The notes beneath the pieces are model-generated. The model searched no databases. It saw nothing but the letters and a program-made list of their open reading frames with translations, and had not been told where the DNA came from. 64,000 nucleotides of DNA. Source: Nonomuraea indica. Its GTDB lineage: Bacteria > Actinomycetota > Actinomycetes > Streptosporangiales > Streptosporangiaceae. Position 1 is the stretch's first letter. Each line of letters opens with the position of its first letter. The translations under genes were made by a program, and so were the position numbers. The stretch covers positions 1 through 64,000 of the forward strand of contig NZ_KZ559469.1 of the NCBI RefSeq assembly GCF_002850745.1, read 5' to 3'. This document shows positions 39,602 through 49,317 of the stretch, in pieces.

Positions 39602-42102
39602 GTCGTGCACGCGGCGTCCGACGCCGTCGGCCGGCACACCCAGCCCGCGCGCACGGGCTCCCCCGACTCGACGGTCATGAGCCACACCTCGCGGCCCTGG
39701 GCGTCGTGGTCGGTGACGTGGCCGGAGAAGCTCACCGTCCCCGTGGCGCCGTCGAAGCGCAGCCCCCGCAGGTTGTAGTGCACCCCCGCCCGGATGTTCC
39801 CCGCGCCGCTCTGCGTGCGGTAGGCGTCGACCGCGATCCCTACGGCCTGCGCCGCGTCGTAGCCGAACGCGGCGTGCGCGGCCGAGTACACCAGGGAGCC
39901 GCCCGCCCACTGGCGCAGCGTCTTCTGCCCCTGGTTGAGGGTGGCGTCGCGGACGTCGGTCAGCGACACGAACGACATGCTCGTGTCGTGGCCCGCGCGG
40001 TTGGAGGCGACGTCGTTGGCGATGGCGCCGGTGAGATCGTCCGAGGCGAGCAGCCTGACCCGGCGCCGCTCGCAGGAGGCGCCCCACGCCCGCTTGAGGC
40101 TGCTCAGGAAGTCGGCCCGGCCGGTGTAGTAGACGACCTTCGCCCCGGAGGCGCAGGCCTCCTCCATCGCGGCCCCGAGCGAGGCGTCGTCCTCGAAGGG
40201 GTGCTCGGAGCCGGTCCCGGTGTACTTCCGCAGGAACAGCTCCTTCAGGTCCGCGCTGTAGAGCTCCCCCTGCTGCCGCTGCCAGACGACCGCCACGCGC
40301 GGCTTCAGGCCGGCGCCCCTGGCCGTCCCGAGCGTCTCCAGCCAGTGGACCGTGGCGGCGATCTGCAGGTCGTCCACGACGGCGAGGCGGAACAGGTAGG
40401 CCGAGCGGTCCCCGGCGGCGCCGGCGATCTGCCCGACCGTGCTCACCGTGCTGACCATCGGCAGGTTGGCCTTGGTGAGCACGTCCACCGCCTGCCTGAC
40501 CTCCTCGCGGCTCCAGGCGAATCCCACGGCCGCCGTGAGGGTGGGGTCGCCCTCCGCACGCTCGGCGACGCTCTCGGCCGCGAGCCGGGCGCTGGCGAAG
40601 TCCTGGCCGGTGTTGGCGAAGACGACCTTCATCTTCCAGTCGGACTTGCTGCGGTTGTAGCTCGCCTGGTAGGCGCCGATGCCGACCAGCTCGCCCGCCA
40701 CGGCCGTCATCTGGCCGTCCTTGAACCGGGCGCCCGGCTGGGTGGTCAGCGGCCCCAGGTAGGCGATGGTGAAGATCTTGGCGCCGAACGGGATCTGGGC
40801 GTTCTGCTCCTCGATGCGGCGCACCACGGGCAGGACCATCGGGTGCGGCGCCATCTTGTCCAGCGGTCCGATGCCCACGCACTGGTCGGCCACCCGGGTC
40901 AGCTCCGCCCCGCAGCCCGCGGTCGCGAACACCGCCCCGCTGAGCGGTAACGCGAGCAGCGCCACGACCGTCAGCCAGTAGGCCAGCGGGCGGACGGGCA
41001 GCCTGCGTCCCGCGCCGTCGTCGGTGGCCGGCCGCTCACCCGGGCCGACCTCGACCAGCAGGTACGGGCTCGGCCCGGTGCGGCGTGTCCGGTCCCGCCA
41101 GCCGCGGTGGAGCGCGACCAGGTCCGCCTCGCGGCCCTGGACCGGCTTGACGGGGATCGCCTGCGGCGGCACGGTCGTGGCGGCGACGAGCAGTATCGGG
41201 CCGCGCTGGCCCGTGCCGGTCCTGATGTCGTGCACCAGCTCCATGAACCGGCGCCCGGCCGTGGCCGGGTCGGCGTCGGTGAGCCGCATCACCGGATAGG
41301 TGTCGCGGCCCCAGCCGGGCCACGGGATGATCCGGCGCTGGTAGGCCTGGCGCAGGTCCTCCAGCAGCGCGGCCACCATCAGCCTCTCGACGTCCTCCGG
41401 CGCCGCCTCGCTGACCCGGACGGCGTACTCGATGACGCTCTCCCCCCGACCCCGCCGCAGGAACGGCGCCCGGCGGAACCAGCGGTAGAAGATGGGGCCC
41501 CGGATGAGCAGCACGGCGTGCACGAGGCCGACGACGAACGCCACGGCCACGCTCGCCCCCCACAGCAGCAGCGTGAGGCCGTCCACGAAGCTCTGCAGCC
41601 CGTACGCGGCCAGTCCCGACAGCGGGATCCAGGTGGTCATGGCCCGGCCCACGTAGTCGGCCATGGCCCGCCTGACCCGCCCGGTCCGGGACCGTTCCCT
41701 GCGCCAGTCGGCCAGCCACTGCCGGAAGGCGTGCCGTTTGGCCACCGGGTTGGGCGGCGTGCCCGCGCCCGGGATCTCGATGCCGCGCCGGCCCCACGCC
41801 CACAGCACGAACTGGGTCAGCGGGAAGCGCGGCGGAGGCAGCATCGTGCCGCGGACCCACGTGGCCAGCATGCCCTGCAAGCCCGCCAGCCGCTCCACGA
41901 TCGCCGGGACGTCGGGGAAGCCGCCGGCGTCGATCTCCGCGTACGGCGTCCGCCCACGGAACCTCTCGGCGGTGCCGGCGGCCTCACCGGCCGCGACGCG
42001 GTCGCCGGTGAACACCATGATCGGCAGGCCGCTCTCCCTGGCGAACGGGGGCGGCCGGCGCACGGCCTCGTCGATCACCTGGTACACCGGCTGGTTGGGC
42101 AT
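39589..42102 (-). CDS. Membrane fusion: NTPase-like N terminus plus extracellular ligand-binding domain
   Basis: An 837-residue protein. The N-terminal 110 residues look like a nucleotide-binding domain whose P-loop has decayed (FTGDRVAAGEAA in place of GxxGxGKT). There are hydrophobic segments at about 160-205 and 375-398 (YWLTVVALLALPLSGAVFA). The C-terminal 430 residues form a type 1 periplasmic-binding domain (GAKIFTIAYLGPLT, AAVGFAWSREEVRQAVDVL, GYDAAQAVGIAVDAYR). It could be a sensor rather than a transporter subunit. No ABC permease is adjacent. Confidence 0.65.
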   Translation of the reverse strand: MPNQPVYQVIDEAVRRPPPFARESGLPIMVFTGDRVAAGEAAGTAERFRGRTPYAEIDAGGFPDVPAIVERLAGLQGMLATWVRGTMLPPPRFPLTQFVLWAWGRRGIEIPGAGTPPNPVAKRHAFRQWLADWRRERSRTGRVRRAMADYVGRAMTTWIPLSGLAAYGLQSFVDGLTLLLWGASVAVAFVVGLVHAVLLIRGPIFYRWFRRAPFLRRGRGESVIEYAVRVSEAAPEDVERLMVAALLEDLRQAYQRRIIPWPGWGRDTYPVMRLTDADPATAGRRFMELVHDIRTGTGQRGPILLVAATTVPPQAIPVKPVQGREADLVALHRGWRDRTRRTGPSPYLLVEVGPGERPATDDGAGRRLPVRPLAYWLTVVALLALPLSGAVFATAGCGAELTRVADQCVGIGPLDKMAPHPMVLPVVRRIEEQNAQIPFGAKIFTIAYLGPLTTQPGARFKDGQMTAVAGELVGIGAYQASYNRSKSDWKMKVVFANTGQDFASARLAAESVAERAEGDPTLTAAVGFAWSREEVRQAVDVLTKANLPMVSTVSTVGQIAGAAGDRSAYLFRLAVVDDLQIAATVHWLETLGTARGAGLKPRVAVVWQRQQGELYSADLKELFLRKYTGTGSEHPFEDDASLGAAMEEACASGAKVVYYTGRADFLSSLKRAWGASCERRRVRLLASDDLTGAIANDVASNRAGHDTSMSFVSLTDVRDATLNQGQKTLRQWAGGSLVYSAAHAAFGYDAAQAVGIAVDAYRTQSGAGNIRAGVHYNLRGLRFDGATGTVSFSGHVTDHDAQGREVWLMTVESGEPVRAGWVCRPTASDAACTTPPR

Positions 42103-42244
42103 GCGAGATCCGGCCTCCGGACTGATGTGTCGCCCCCGAGTCTCCTGGCTAGAGGCGAGCGTACGTGATCACCACGCTCCCAGCCAGGGACTCGCAGGTC
42201 TCACAATCCGGACCCGGGCCTACTCACGACGACGGCGTCAGTAG

Positions 42245-43363
<1,119 letters not shown>

Positions 43364-43377
43364 CCGCGACCCGCCAC

Positions 43378-43405
43378 GACAGCCCCGGGATCCCCCGGGG
43401 CTGTC
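43378..43405 (+). terminator. Terminator after serC
   Basis: A perfect 12-bp stem (43378-43389 with 43394-43405) and a 4-base loop, followed by CTGTTT, lie 15 bases beyond the serC stop. Confidence 0.8.
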
Positions 43406-43420
43406 CTGTTTCCGGCCGGG

Positions 43421-43870
43421 TTACGGCTGGTCGACGCCGATCCAGTTGACGTACCAGCCGTAGGTCTGGGCGTCCTCCACCGTGAGGGGCTGGCCGTTGC
43501 TCCACCGGATGTAGACGCGGAAGCCGGTCGCGGTCGGCTGGTAGACGGTGCTGGTGCCGGTCAGCTCGAAGTGGTGGGCCAGGCCGCCGACGGAGACGGT
43601 GTAGACCGGGTCGCCCGTGAAGTGGGCGGCGCTGGTGTCGACGTCGATGTAGAGGCCGGGCGAGTTGTTGACGTAGAGGTTCCAGCCCACGCCGGGCTCG
43701 GTCCTGCCGGAGGCGATCCGCTGGGTGCTCTTGCCCGCCGCCGTCATGGTCAGCGCGCTCTCGACGGCGGGGCGGTGCTCGGCGTTCGCCGGGCTCACCC
43801 CCATCACCAGCGGGCCGCCGAATGCCAGCAGCGTGGACAGGGCGACGGTCGTGGACCTCACGATGGACAT
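43421..43870 (-). CDS. Secreted protein of unknown function
   Basis: A 149-residue protein with a signal peptide (MSIVRSTTVALSTLLAFGG, cleavage likely after SPANA) and a small mature domain with WNLYVNNSPGLYIDVDTSAA, YTVSVGGLAHHFELTG and the terminal TYGWYVNWIGVDQP. It contains no Cys in the mature part. The ATG at 43870 follows AGGAGAACGC. I do not recognise a family; the beta-rich composition suggests a small beta-sandwich. Confidence 0.7.
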   Translation of the reverse strand: MSIVRSTTVALSTLLAFGGPLVMGVSPANAEHRPAVESALTMTAAGKSTQRIASGRTEPGVGWNLYVNNSPGLYIDVDTSAAHFTGDPVYTVSVGGLAHHFELTGTSTVYQPTATGFRVYIRWSNGQPLTVEDAQTYGWYVNWIGVDQP

Positions 43871-44033
43871 GCGTTCTCCTAGGGTCGCGAGCCCTCGGCC
43901 GTCATGACCTCGGAGAGGCGCTGGTCGCACGCGAGCAGCGCCTGTCATGGCGTCTGAGGTAGTGATCAACACGAATGGTAATCACATGATCGCCACTTGT
44001 TGCCGAACGCCGCGAACGAGTTCGGGGCCGCGC

Positions 44034-44663
44034 CTAGGAGTCCAGGGACGGCGTGGCGGGGCGCCTGCGGCGCAGCAGCCAGGCCGCGACGACGCCCGCG
44101 AGCAGCCCGAACAGGTGCCCCTGCCAGGAGATGCCCTGCTGGTTGGGCAGCAGCCCCCACAGGATGGAGTAGTAGGCGATGGCCACGCCGATGCCGATGA
44201 CGATGTCGAGGGGCCGCCGGTCGAACAGCCCGCGGGCGACGACGTAGCCGAAGTAGCCGAACACCAGCCCGCTGGCCCCCACGGTGATCGTGTCGGGGCT
44301 GGTGAACCAGGTGCCGAACCCGCCGAGGACGATGATCACCGCGGTGGCGGCCAGGAACCTGCCGATGCCGCGCAGCGCCGCCAGGAACCCGAGCACGAGC
44401 AGCGGCAGCGAGTTGGCCATCAGGTGCCCGAAGCCGACGTGCAGGAACGGCGCGAAGAAGATGCCGGCCAGCCCGTCGGGGTGCCAGCCGACGATGCCGA
44501 ACTGCCGGTCGAGCGTGCCGTTGAGCACGTAGTCGACGACCTCGACGCCCCACATCACGCCGAGCAGCACCACCATGATGACCGCCGCGCCGAGCGCGCT
44601 GGTCAGCAGGACGCCCGCGCCGCGCCTGGCCGACTCGAACGCGGACCTCGTGCTGTCGTTCAT
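44034..44663 (-). CDS. Rhomboid-family intramembrane serine protease
   Basis: A 209-residue membrane protease with about six helices. The catalytic Ser lies in GASGLVFGYFGYVV, the His in WQGHLFGLLAGVV, and the supporting HVGFGHLMANSLPLLVLG holds the conserved HxxxN. Both catalytic residues are in place, so it should cleave membrane-protein helices. The substrate is unknown. Confidence 0.92.
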   Translation of the reverse strand: MNDSTRSAFESARRGAGVLLTSALGAAVIMVVLLGVMWGVEVVDYVLNGTLDRQFGIVGWHPDGLAGIFFAPFLHVGFGHLMANSLPLLVLGFLAALRGIGRFLAATAVIIVLGGFGTWFTSPDTITVGASGLVFGYFGYVVARGLFDRRPLDIVIGIGVAIAYYSILWGLLPNQQGISWQGHLFGLLAGVVAAWLLRRRRPATPSLDS

Positions 44664-44725
44664 GCGCCCTCCCGCTCTCCGCCCTCTTCTTTACCGTACG
44701 CAGAAGCGGTTATGCGCGCGTAAGG

Positions 44726-44758
44726 AAAACGGGCCCCTCCAGCGGCGGAAGGGGCCCG
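44726..44758 (-). terminator. Rho-independent terminator after crotonase gene
   Basis: CGGGCCCC (44730-44737) pairs with GGGGCCCG (44751-44758). On the minus strand the stem is followed by TTTTCCTT. It lies 17 bases past the crotonase stop and before the rhomboid gene. Confidence 0.8.
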
Positions 44759-44775
44759 AAGCCGGGCGGCGCGGG

Positions 44776-45540
44776 CTACTCGCCGCTCCAGCGGGGCGCG
44801 CGCTTCTCGGCGAAGGCGGCGGCGCCCTCCATGGCGTCCTTGGACATGAACACCGGGTTGATGATCGCGCCCTGCCGCTCGAACATCTCCTCCAGCGGCC
44901 AGTCCTGCGACTCGATGACGACCTTCTTGGTCGCCGCCAGGGCGAGCGGGGCGTTGGCCGCGATCTTGCGGGCCAGCTCCAGCGCGCCCTCCAGGGCCGC
45001 GCCCGGCTCGGTGATCCGGTTGACCAGGCCGAGCTCGTACAGGCGGGTGGCGGGGTAGTGGTCGCCGGTCAGGGCGATCTCCATGGCGACGTGGTAGGGG
45101 ATGCGGCGCGGCAGGCGCATGATGCCGCCCGCGCCCGCCACCAGGCCGCGCCTGGGCTCGGGCAGGCCGAACGTGGCCTGTGCCGAGGCCACGATGACGT
45201 CGCAGGCCAGCGCCAGCTCGAAGCCGCCCGCCAGGGCGTATCCCTCGACGGCGGCCACCAGGGGCTTGACCGGCGGCGCCTCGGTCACCCCGCCGAAGCC
45301 GCGTCCCTCGACCACGGGCAGGTCGCCGGTGAGGAACCCCTTGAGGTCCATGCCGGCGCTGAAGGTGCCGCCCGCGCCGGTCAGGACGTAGGCGGCGATG
45401 TCGGGACGGGACTCCAGCGAGTCGAGCGCCTCCGCGATGCCCCGCGCCACCGCGCCGTTGATGGCGTTGCGCGCCTTGGGGCGGTTGATGGTCAGGACGG
45501 CGACGCCGTCCGACTCCTCGACGAGCACGTCGTCAGACAC
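44776..45540 (-). CDS. Enoyl-CoA hydratase/isomerase (crotonase)
   Basis: A 254-residue crotonase-fold enzyme. VAVLTINRPKARNAINGAVA opens the fold; GAGGTFSAGMDLKGFL forms the oxyanion hole, and GYALAGGFELALACDVIV and FGLPEPRRGLVAGAGG follow, with E in the second half as catalytic residue. It probably hydrates trans-2-enoyl-CoA or a related substrate. The gene starts six bases after an SDR-type hydroxyacyl-CoA dehydrogenase, giving two consecutive beta-oxidation-type steps. Confidence 0.9.
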   Translation of the reverse strand: MSDDVLVEESDGVAVLTINRPKARNAINGAVARGIAEALDSLESRPDIAAYVLTGAGGTFSAGMDLKGFLTGDLPVVEGRGFGGVTEAPPVKPLVAAVEGYALAGGFELALACDVIVASAQATFGLPEPRRGLVAGAGGIMRLPRRIPYHVAMEIALTGDHYPATRLYELGLVNRITEPGAALEGALELARKIAANAPLALAATKKVVIESQDWPLEEMFERQGAIINPVFMSKDAMEGAAAFAEKRAPRWSGE

Positions 45541-45546
45541 GGGACC

Positions 45547-46320
45547 TCACTTGGGCTGGAAGCGGATGCCGCCGTCGAAGCGGATGACCTCGGCGTTCAT
45601 GTAGTCGTTCCGCACGAGCGAGAGCACGAGCTGCGCGAACTCGTCGGCGCGGCCCATCCGCTTGGGGAAGACCACCGGCGCGACGAGCTTGGCCTTGAAC
45701 TCCTCGGCGTTGCCGGAGAAGCCGTAGATGGGCGTGTCGATGATGCCGGGGCAGATCGTGTTCACCCGGACGCCGATGGCAGCCAGGTCGCGGGCGGCCG
45801 GCACGGTCATGCCGACGATGCCGCCCTTGGAGGCCGAGTAGGCGAGCTGGCCGGTCTGGCCCTCCAGCGCCGCCACCGACGCGGTGTTGATCACCACGCC
45901 GCGCTGCCCGTCGGCGTCCGCGGGGTCGGTCCTGGCGATCGCGGCGGCGGCGATGCTCATGAGGTTGAACGTGCCGATGAGGTTGACCTCGATGACCTTG
46001 CGGTAGCTGTCCGGATTGTGCGGGTTGCCGTCGCGGTTGACCGTACGCTCGGCCCAGCCGATGCCCGCGCTGTTGACCACGACGCGCAGCGGCCTGCCGG
46101 TGGCGACTGCGGCGTCCACGGCCGCCCGCACCTGGTCCTGGTCCGACACGTCGGTCCGGGCGAACACGCCGCCCAACTCGTCGGCGACGGCCTTGCCGCG
46201 CTCCTCGTTGAGGTCGGCGATGACGACGGTCGCGCCCTGGCGCGCGAGCTCCCGGGCGGTGGCCTCGCCGAGGCCGCTGGCGCCGCCGGAGATGATTGCT
46301 GCAGATCCGTTCACGTCCAT
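45547..46320 (-). CDS. SDR oxidoreductase, 3-hydroxyacyl-CoA dehydrogenase type 2-like
   Basis: A 257-residue short-chain dehydrogenase. The NAD-binding motif is [20 protein letters not shown], followed by [10 protein letters not shown]. The catalytic Tyr-x-x-x-Lys is YSASKGG, with the preceding Ser in [14 protein letters not shown], and the motif NSAGIG is also present. The full-length similarity pattern is that of HSD17B10-like 3-hydroxyacyl-CoA dehydrogenases. It is the first gene of an operon with the crotonase. Confidence 0.9.
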   Translation of the reverse strand: MDVNGSAAIISGGASGLGEATARELARQGATVVIADLNEERGKAVADELGGVFARTDVSDQDQVRAAVDAAVATGRPLRVVVNSAGIGWAERTVNRDGNPHNPDSYRKVIEVNLIGTFNLMSIAAAAIARTDPADADGQRGVVINTASVAALEGQTGQLAYSASKGGIVGMTVPAARDLAAIGVRVNTICPGIIDTPIYGFSGNAEEFKAKLVAPVVFPKRMGRADEFAQLVLSLVRNDYMNAEVIRFDGGIRFQPK

Positions 46321-46366
46321 AGCGGGACCCTAACCGGTGACCGAATGAAGTTCTAGGCGGGGTGGC

Positions 46367-46705
46367 TCAAATCTCACCCACGGCGCTGTCCACGTCGGAG
46401 TAGACCTTGATGCGCCGGTCGAGCCCCGTGGTGCGCAGGATCCGCGCCACCGGCGCCTGGGGGGCCGCCAGCGACACCCCGCCGCCCTCGCCCGTGGCCA
46501 GCCGCCACGCCTCGATCAGCACCGAGAGCCCGCTGGAGTCCATGAACGACAGTTGCTGGAGGTCGAGCACGAGCCGGGCGCTGTCCTGCTTGATCGCGTC
46601 GCGTACCTCGTCGCGGAGGAACGGCGCGGTGAACAGGTCGAGCTCTCCCTCAACGGCCACCACCACGGCATCGCCGAGAGCGTGTCGCGCCAGCCGCAGC
46701 TTCAT
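46367..46705 (-). CDS. STAS-domain anti-anti-sigma factor
   Basis: A 112-residue protein: VVVAVEGELDLFTAPFLRDE and the phospho-acceptor loop SFMDSSGLSVLIEAWR are typical of SpoIIAA/RsbV-like antagonists. Phosphorylation of the Ser by an anti-sigma kinase would inactivate it; the SpoIIE/HATPase protein at 32503-34728 is the sort of partner that could act on it. The ATG at 46705 follows GAGGAGGGC. It is divergent from the K+ channel gene, and the pair is separated by about 73 bases. Confidence 0.92.
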   Translation of the reverse strand: MKLRLARHALGDAVVVAVEGELDLFTAPFLRDEVRDAIKQDSARLVLDLQQLSFMDSSGLSVLIEAWRLATGEGGGVSLAAPQAPVARILRTTGLDRRIKVYSDVDSAVGEI

Positions 46706-46765
46706 TCGGCCCTCCTCGATGAGCCACTGTACTTCGACATCCCCGGATACCGGGCCCGCACAAAC

Positions 46766-46771
46766 TACGAT
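46766..46771 (+). promoter_or_regulatory. -10 of leaderless K+ channel transcript
   Basis: TACGAT lies seven bases before the ATG at 46779. No ribosome site precedes the ATG; the AGGAGG of this region falls just after it. A leaderless mRNA beginning at or next to the ATG best explains this start. Confidence 0.5.
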
Positions 46772-46778
46772 CATTCGC

Positions 46779-47801
46779 ATGCAGGAGGACGAGACGGTAC
46801 TCGGGGTGCGGCTGCCGTCCCCGGCCATGAGCCCGCTCGTGGCGGTCCTGCGCCGGATGGCCGTCGCGTTGCTCATCCTGTTGGCGATGTACGCGCTGGT
46901 CCTGATCGACCTCGAAGGCTACCGTGACAGCGCCGACGGGGCGGTGTCCGCGCTGGACGCGCTCTACTACGTCACGGTCTCGCTCTCCACGACGGGGTAC
47001 GGCGACATCGCCCCCGTCAGCACGGAGGCGAGGATCGTCAACATCGTGGCGGTCACCCCGCTGCGCATCGCGTTCCTCGTGGTGCTGGTCGGCACCACGC
47101 TGGAGGTGCTCACCCGGCGTACCCGCGACGCCTTCAGGATCCGGCGATGGAGGGACAGGTTGCGAGACCACACGGTGGTCGTCGGCTACGGCACCAAGGG
47201 CCGGGCCGCGATCCGCACGCTGCTGGAGAGCGAGCGGTCCAAGGACTCGATCGTCGTGGTCGATCCCAGCAGGACCGCCGTCGAGGAGGCGGCGCTCGAC
47301 GGCTTCACCGGCGTCGTGGGTGACGGCACGCGCAGCGAGGTGCTCAGGCGGGCCGGCCTGCCCACCGCCAGGGAGGTCGTCATCGCCACCCAGCGCGACG
47401 ACACCACCGCCCTGGTGACGCTCACCGCACGCAGCCTCAACGAGACGGCGACGATCGTGGCGGCGGTCCGCGAGGCCGAGAACGACCCCCTCGTCCGGCA
47501 GAGCGGCGCCGACGTGGTGATCACCTCCTCCGACGCGGCCGGCCGCATGCTGGGCGTGGCCACGCAGAGCCCGGCGGTCAGCGCGCTCATCGAGGACTTC
47601 CTCGTGTACGGCAAGGGCCTCGACCTGTACGAACGCACCGTGGGCGCCGCCGAGGTCGGCCAGGCGCCCCATGCCGGCGGCGAGATCGTCGTGGCCGTCG
47701 TCCGCGATCACGAGATCCTTACCTACGCCGATCCGCGCGCCGCCACGCTGCAGGCCGGCGACAGGATGGTGGTCATCCGCGTTCAGCGGCCGCCGGGGTA
47801 G
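46779..47801 (+). CDS. Potassium channel with RCK (TrkA-N) domain
   Basis: A 340-residue Kch-type channel. One membrane helix (AVALLILLAMYALVLIDLEG), the pore helix and filter TTGYGD at about residue 72, a second helix (RIAFLVVLVGTTLEVL), then an RCK domain (VVVGYGTKGRAAIRTL, VVDPSRTAVEEAAL, VIATQRDDTTALVTL) and a RCK-C end with DRMVVIRVQRPPG. It would pass K+ under nucleotide control. Its 3' end overlaps the convergent cbiO gene by 29 bases. Confidence 0.93.
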   Translation: MQEDETVLGVRLPSPAMSPLVAVLRRMAVALLILLAMYALVLIDLEGYRDSADGAVSALDALYYVTVSLSTTGYGDIAPVSTEARIVNIVAVTPLRIAFLVVLVGTTLEVLTRRTRDAFRIRRWRDRLRDHTVVVGYGTKGRAAIRTLLESERSKDSIVVVDPSRTAVEEAALDGFTGVVGDGTRSEVLRRAGLPTAREVVIATQRDDTTALVTLTARSLNETATIVAAVREAENDPLVRQSGADVVITSSDAAGRMLGVATQSPAVSALIEDFLVYGKGLDLYERTVGAAEVGQAPHAGGEIVVAVVRDHEILTYADPRAATLQAGDRMVVIRVQRPPG

Positions 47802-48540
47802 CGGCGGGCGGCACGGCGAAGCCGTACGGCAGCTCCAGCCGATGGGCGGCGAGCAGGTCCGCGTCGGCGAGCAGCTCCCGCGTCGGCCCGTCAGCGGCGA
47901 TCACCCCGCCCGAGAGGATCAGCGAGCGCTCGCACAGCTCCAGCGCGTAGGGAAGGTCGTGGGTGACCATGAGCACGGTCACGTCCAGCGAGCGCAGGAT
48001 CTCGGCCAGCTCCCGGCGGGCGGCCGGGTCGAGGTTGGACGACGGCTCGTCCAGCACCAGGATCTCCGGCTCCATCGCGAGGACGGTCGCCACGGCCACC
48101 CTGCGGCGCTGACCGAAGGACAGGTGGTGCGGCGGCCGGTCGGCGGCCTCCAGCATGCCGACCCGGTCGAGGGCGCTCGTGACGGCCCGGTCGAGCTCCG
48201 CCCCCGACAGGCCCATGTTGGCCGGCCCGAAGGCGACGTCGTCACGGACGGTCGGCATGAAGAGCTGGTCGTCGGGATCCTGGAACACCAGGCCGACGCG
48301 CCGCCTGATCTCCTTGAGCGTGTCGCGCCGCACCGGGGTGCCCGCCACGGTGACCGTGCCGTGGCCGGGGGTCAGGATGCCGTTGAGGTGCATGACGAGC
48401 GTGGTCTTGCCGGCGCCGTTCGGGCCCAGCAGCGCCACCCGCTCGCCCCGCCCGATCGCCACGTCCACGCCGAACAGCGCCTGCGTGCCGTCGGGGTAGG
48501 CATAGGCGAGACGGCTGACTTCCAGAGAGTTCACAGTCAT
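47773..48540 (-). CDS. cbiO: ECF-type metal ABC transporter ATPase
   Basis: A 255-residue ABC ATPase. Walker A is LLGPNGAGKTTLV, Q-loop VFQDPDDQLF, signature LSFGQRRRVA and Walker B ILVLDEPSS, with switch His in VTHDLPYALEL. DPDDQLFMPTVRDDVAFGP is characteristic of CbiO/EcfA. It energises the CbiMQ importer. The ATG overlaps the cbiQ stop by four bases. Confidence 0.92.
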   Translation of the reverse strand: MTVNSLEVSRLAYAYPDGTQALFGVDVAIGRGERVALLGPNGAGKTTLVMHLNGILTPGHGTVTVAGTPVRRDTLKEIRRRVGLVFQDPDDQLFMPTVRDDVAFGPANMGLSGAELDRAVTSALDRVGMLEAADRPPHHLSFGQRRRVAVATVLAMEPEILVLDEPSSNLDPAARRELAEILRSLDVTVLMVTHDLPYALELCERSLILSGGVIAADGPTRELLADADLLAAHRLELPYGFAVPPAATPAAAERG

Positions 48541-49301
48541 GATCCCAACGCCGAGACACCCAGCACCGCCAGAGCGGAGAGCGGCAGTGCGAGCGCGGCC
48601 GCCCACTGCCCGGCGGACGCCGAGAGGTCGGCGGTCACCGGCATCCGTCCCGTGTAGCCACGGCTCAGCATCGCCAGGTGCACCCTCTCACCCCGCTCGT
48701 ACGACCGGATGAACAGCGCCCCCGCCGACCGCGCGACCACCGGGACGTGCCGCAGGTCGCGCGCCTCGAACCCGCGCGACTCCCGCGCCACCTTCATCCG
48801 CCGCATCTCGTCCATGATCACATCGAGGTAGCGCAGCATGAACATCGCGATCTGCACCAGCAGGGCGGGCAGCCGCAGGCGTTGCGCGCCGAGCAGCACG
48901 GCCCGCGGCTCGGTGGTGGCCGCCAGCAGGATCGAGGCGACCACGCCGAGCGTCGCCTTGGCCAGGATGTTCCACGCCGCCCACAGCCCCGGCACGCTCA
49001 GCGACAGGCCGAGCACGGTGGTCCGCTCCCCCAGCCCGATGATCGGGATCAGGAAGGCGAACAGCACGAACGGCACCTCGATCGCCATCCGCCGCACGAT
49101 GTGCCCGGCGGGCACGCGGGCCGTCCGGGCGACGCCTGCCAGCAGCACCGCGTACACGCCGAACGCCCACAGGCTCTCGCGCGGCGTGGCCACCACGACG
49201 ACGGCGAAGGCGAGCACGGCGAGGAGCTTGCACTGCGGCGGCAGCCGGTGCACGACCGAGTCGCCCGGCAGGTGGAGCCGATGGTGATGCCCCGCACCCA
49301 C
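48537..49301 (-). CDS. cbiQ: ECF transporter transmembrane protein CbiQ
   Basis: A 254-residue membrane coupling subunit with about five helices. The coupling motifs are RRMKVARESRGFEARD and a second AMLSRGYTGRMP, the Ala-Arg-Gly segments that contact CbiO. The GTG start at 49301 lies 16 bases after the cbiM stop with AAAGGCGG nearby. It completes a CbiM-Q-O cobalt/nickel importer. Confidence 0.9.
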   Translation of the reverse strand: MGAGHHHRLHLPGDSVVHRLPPQCKLLAVLAFAVVVVATPRESLWAFGVYAVLLAGVARTARVPAGHIVRRMAIEVPFVLFAFLIPIIGLGERTTVLGLSLSVPGLWAAWNILAKATLGVVASILLAATTEPRAVLLGAQRLRLPALLVQIAMFMLRYLDVIMDEMRRMKVARESRGFEARDLRHVPVVARSAGALFIRSYERGERVHLAMLSRGYTGRMPVTADLSASAGQWAAALALPLSALAVLGVSALGS

Positions 49302-49317
49302 CCCTGGTCACCGCCTT

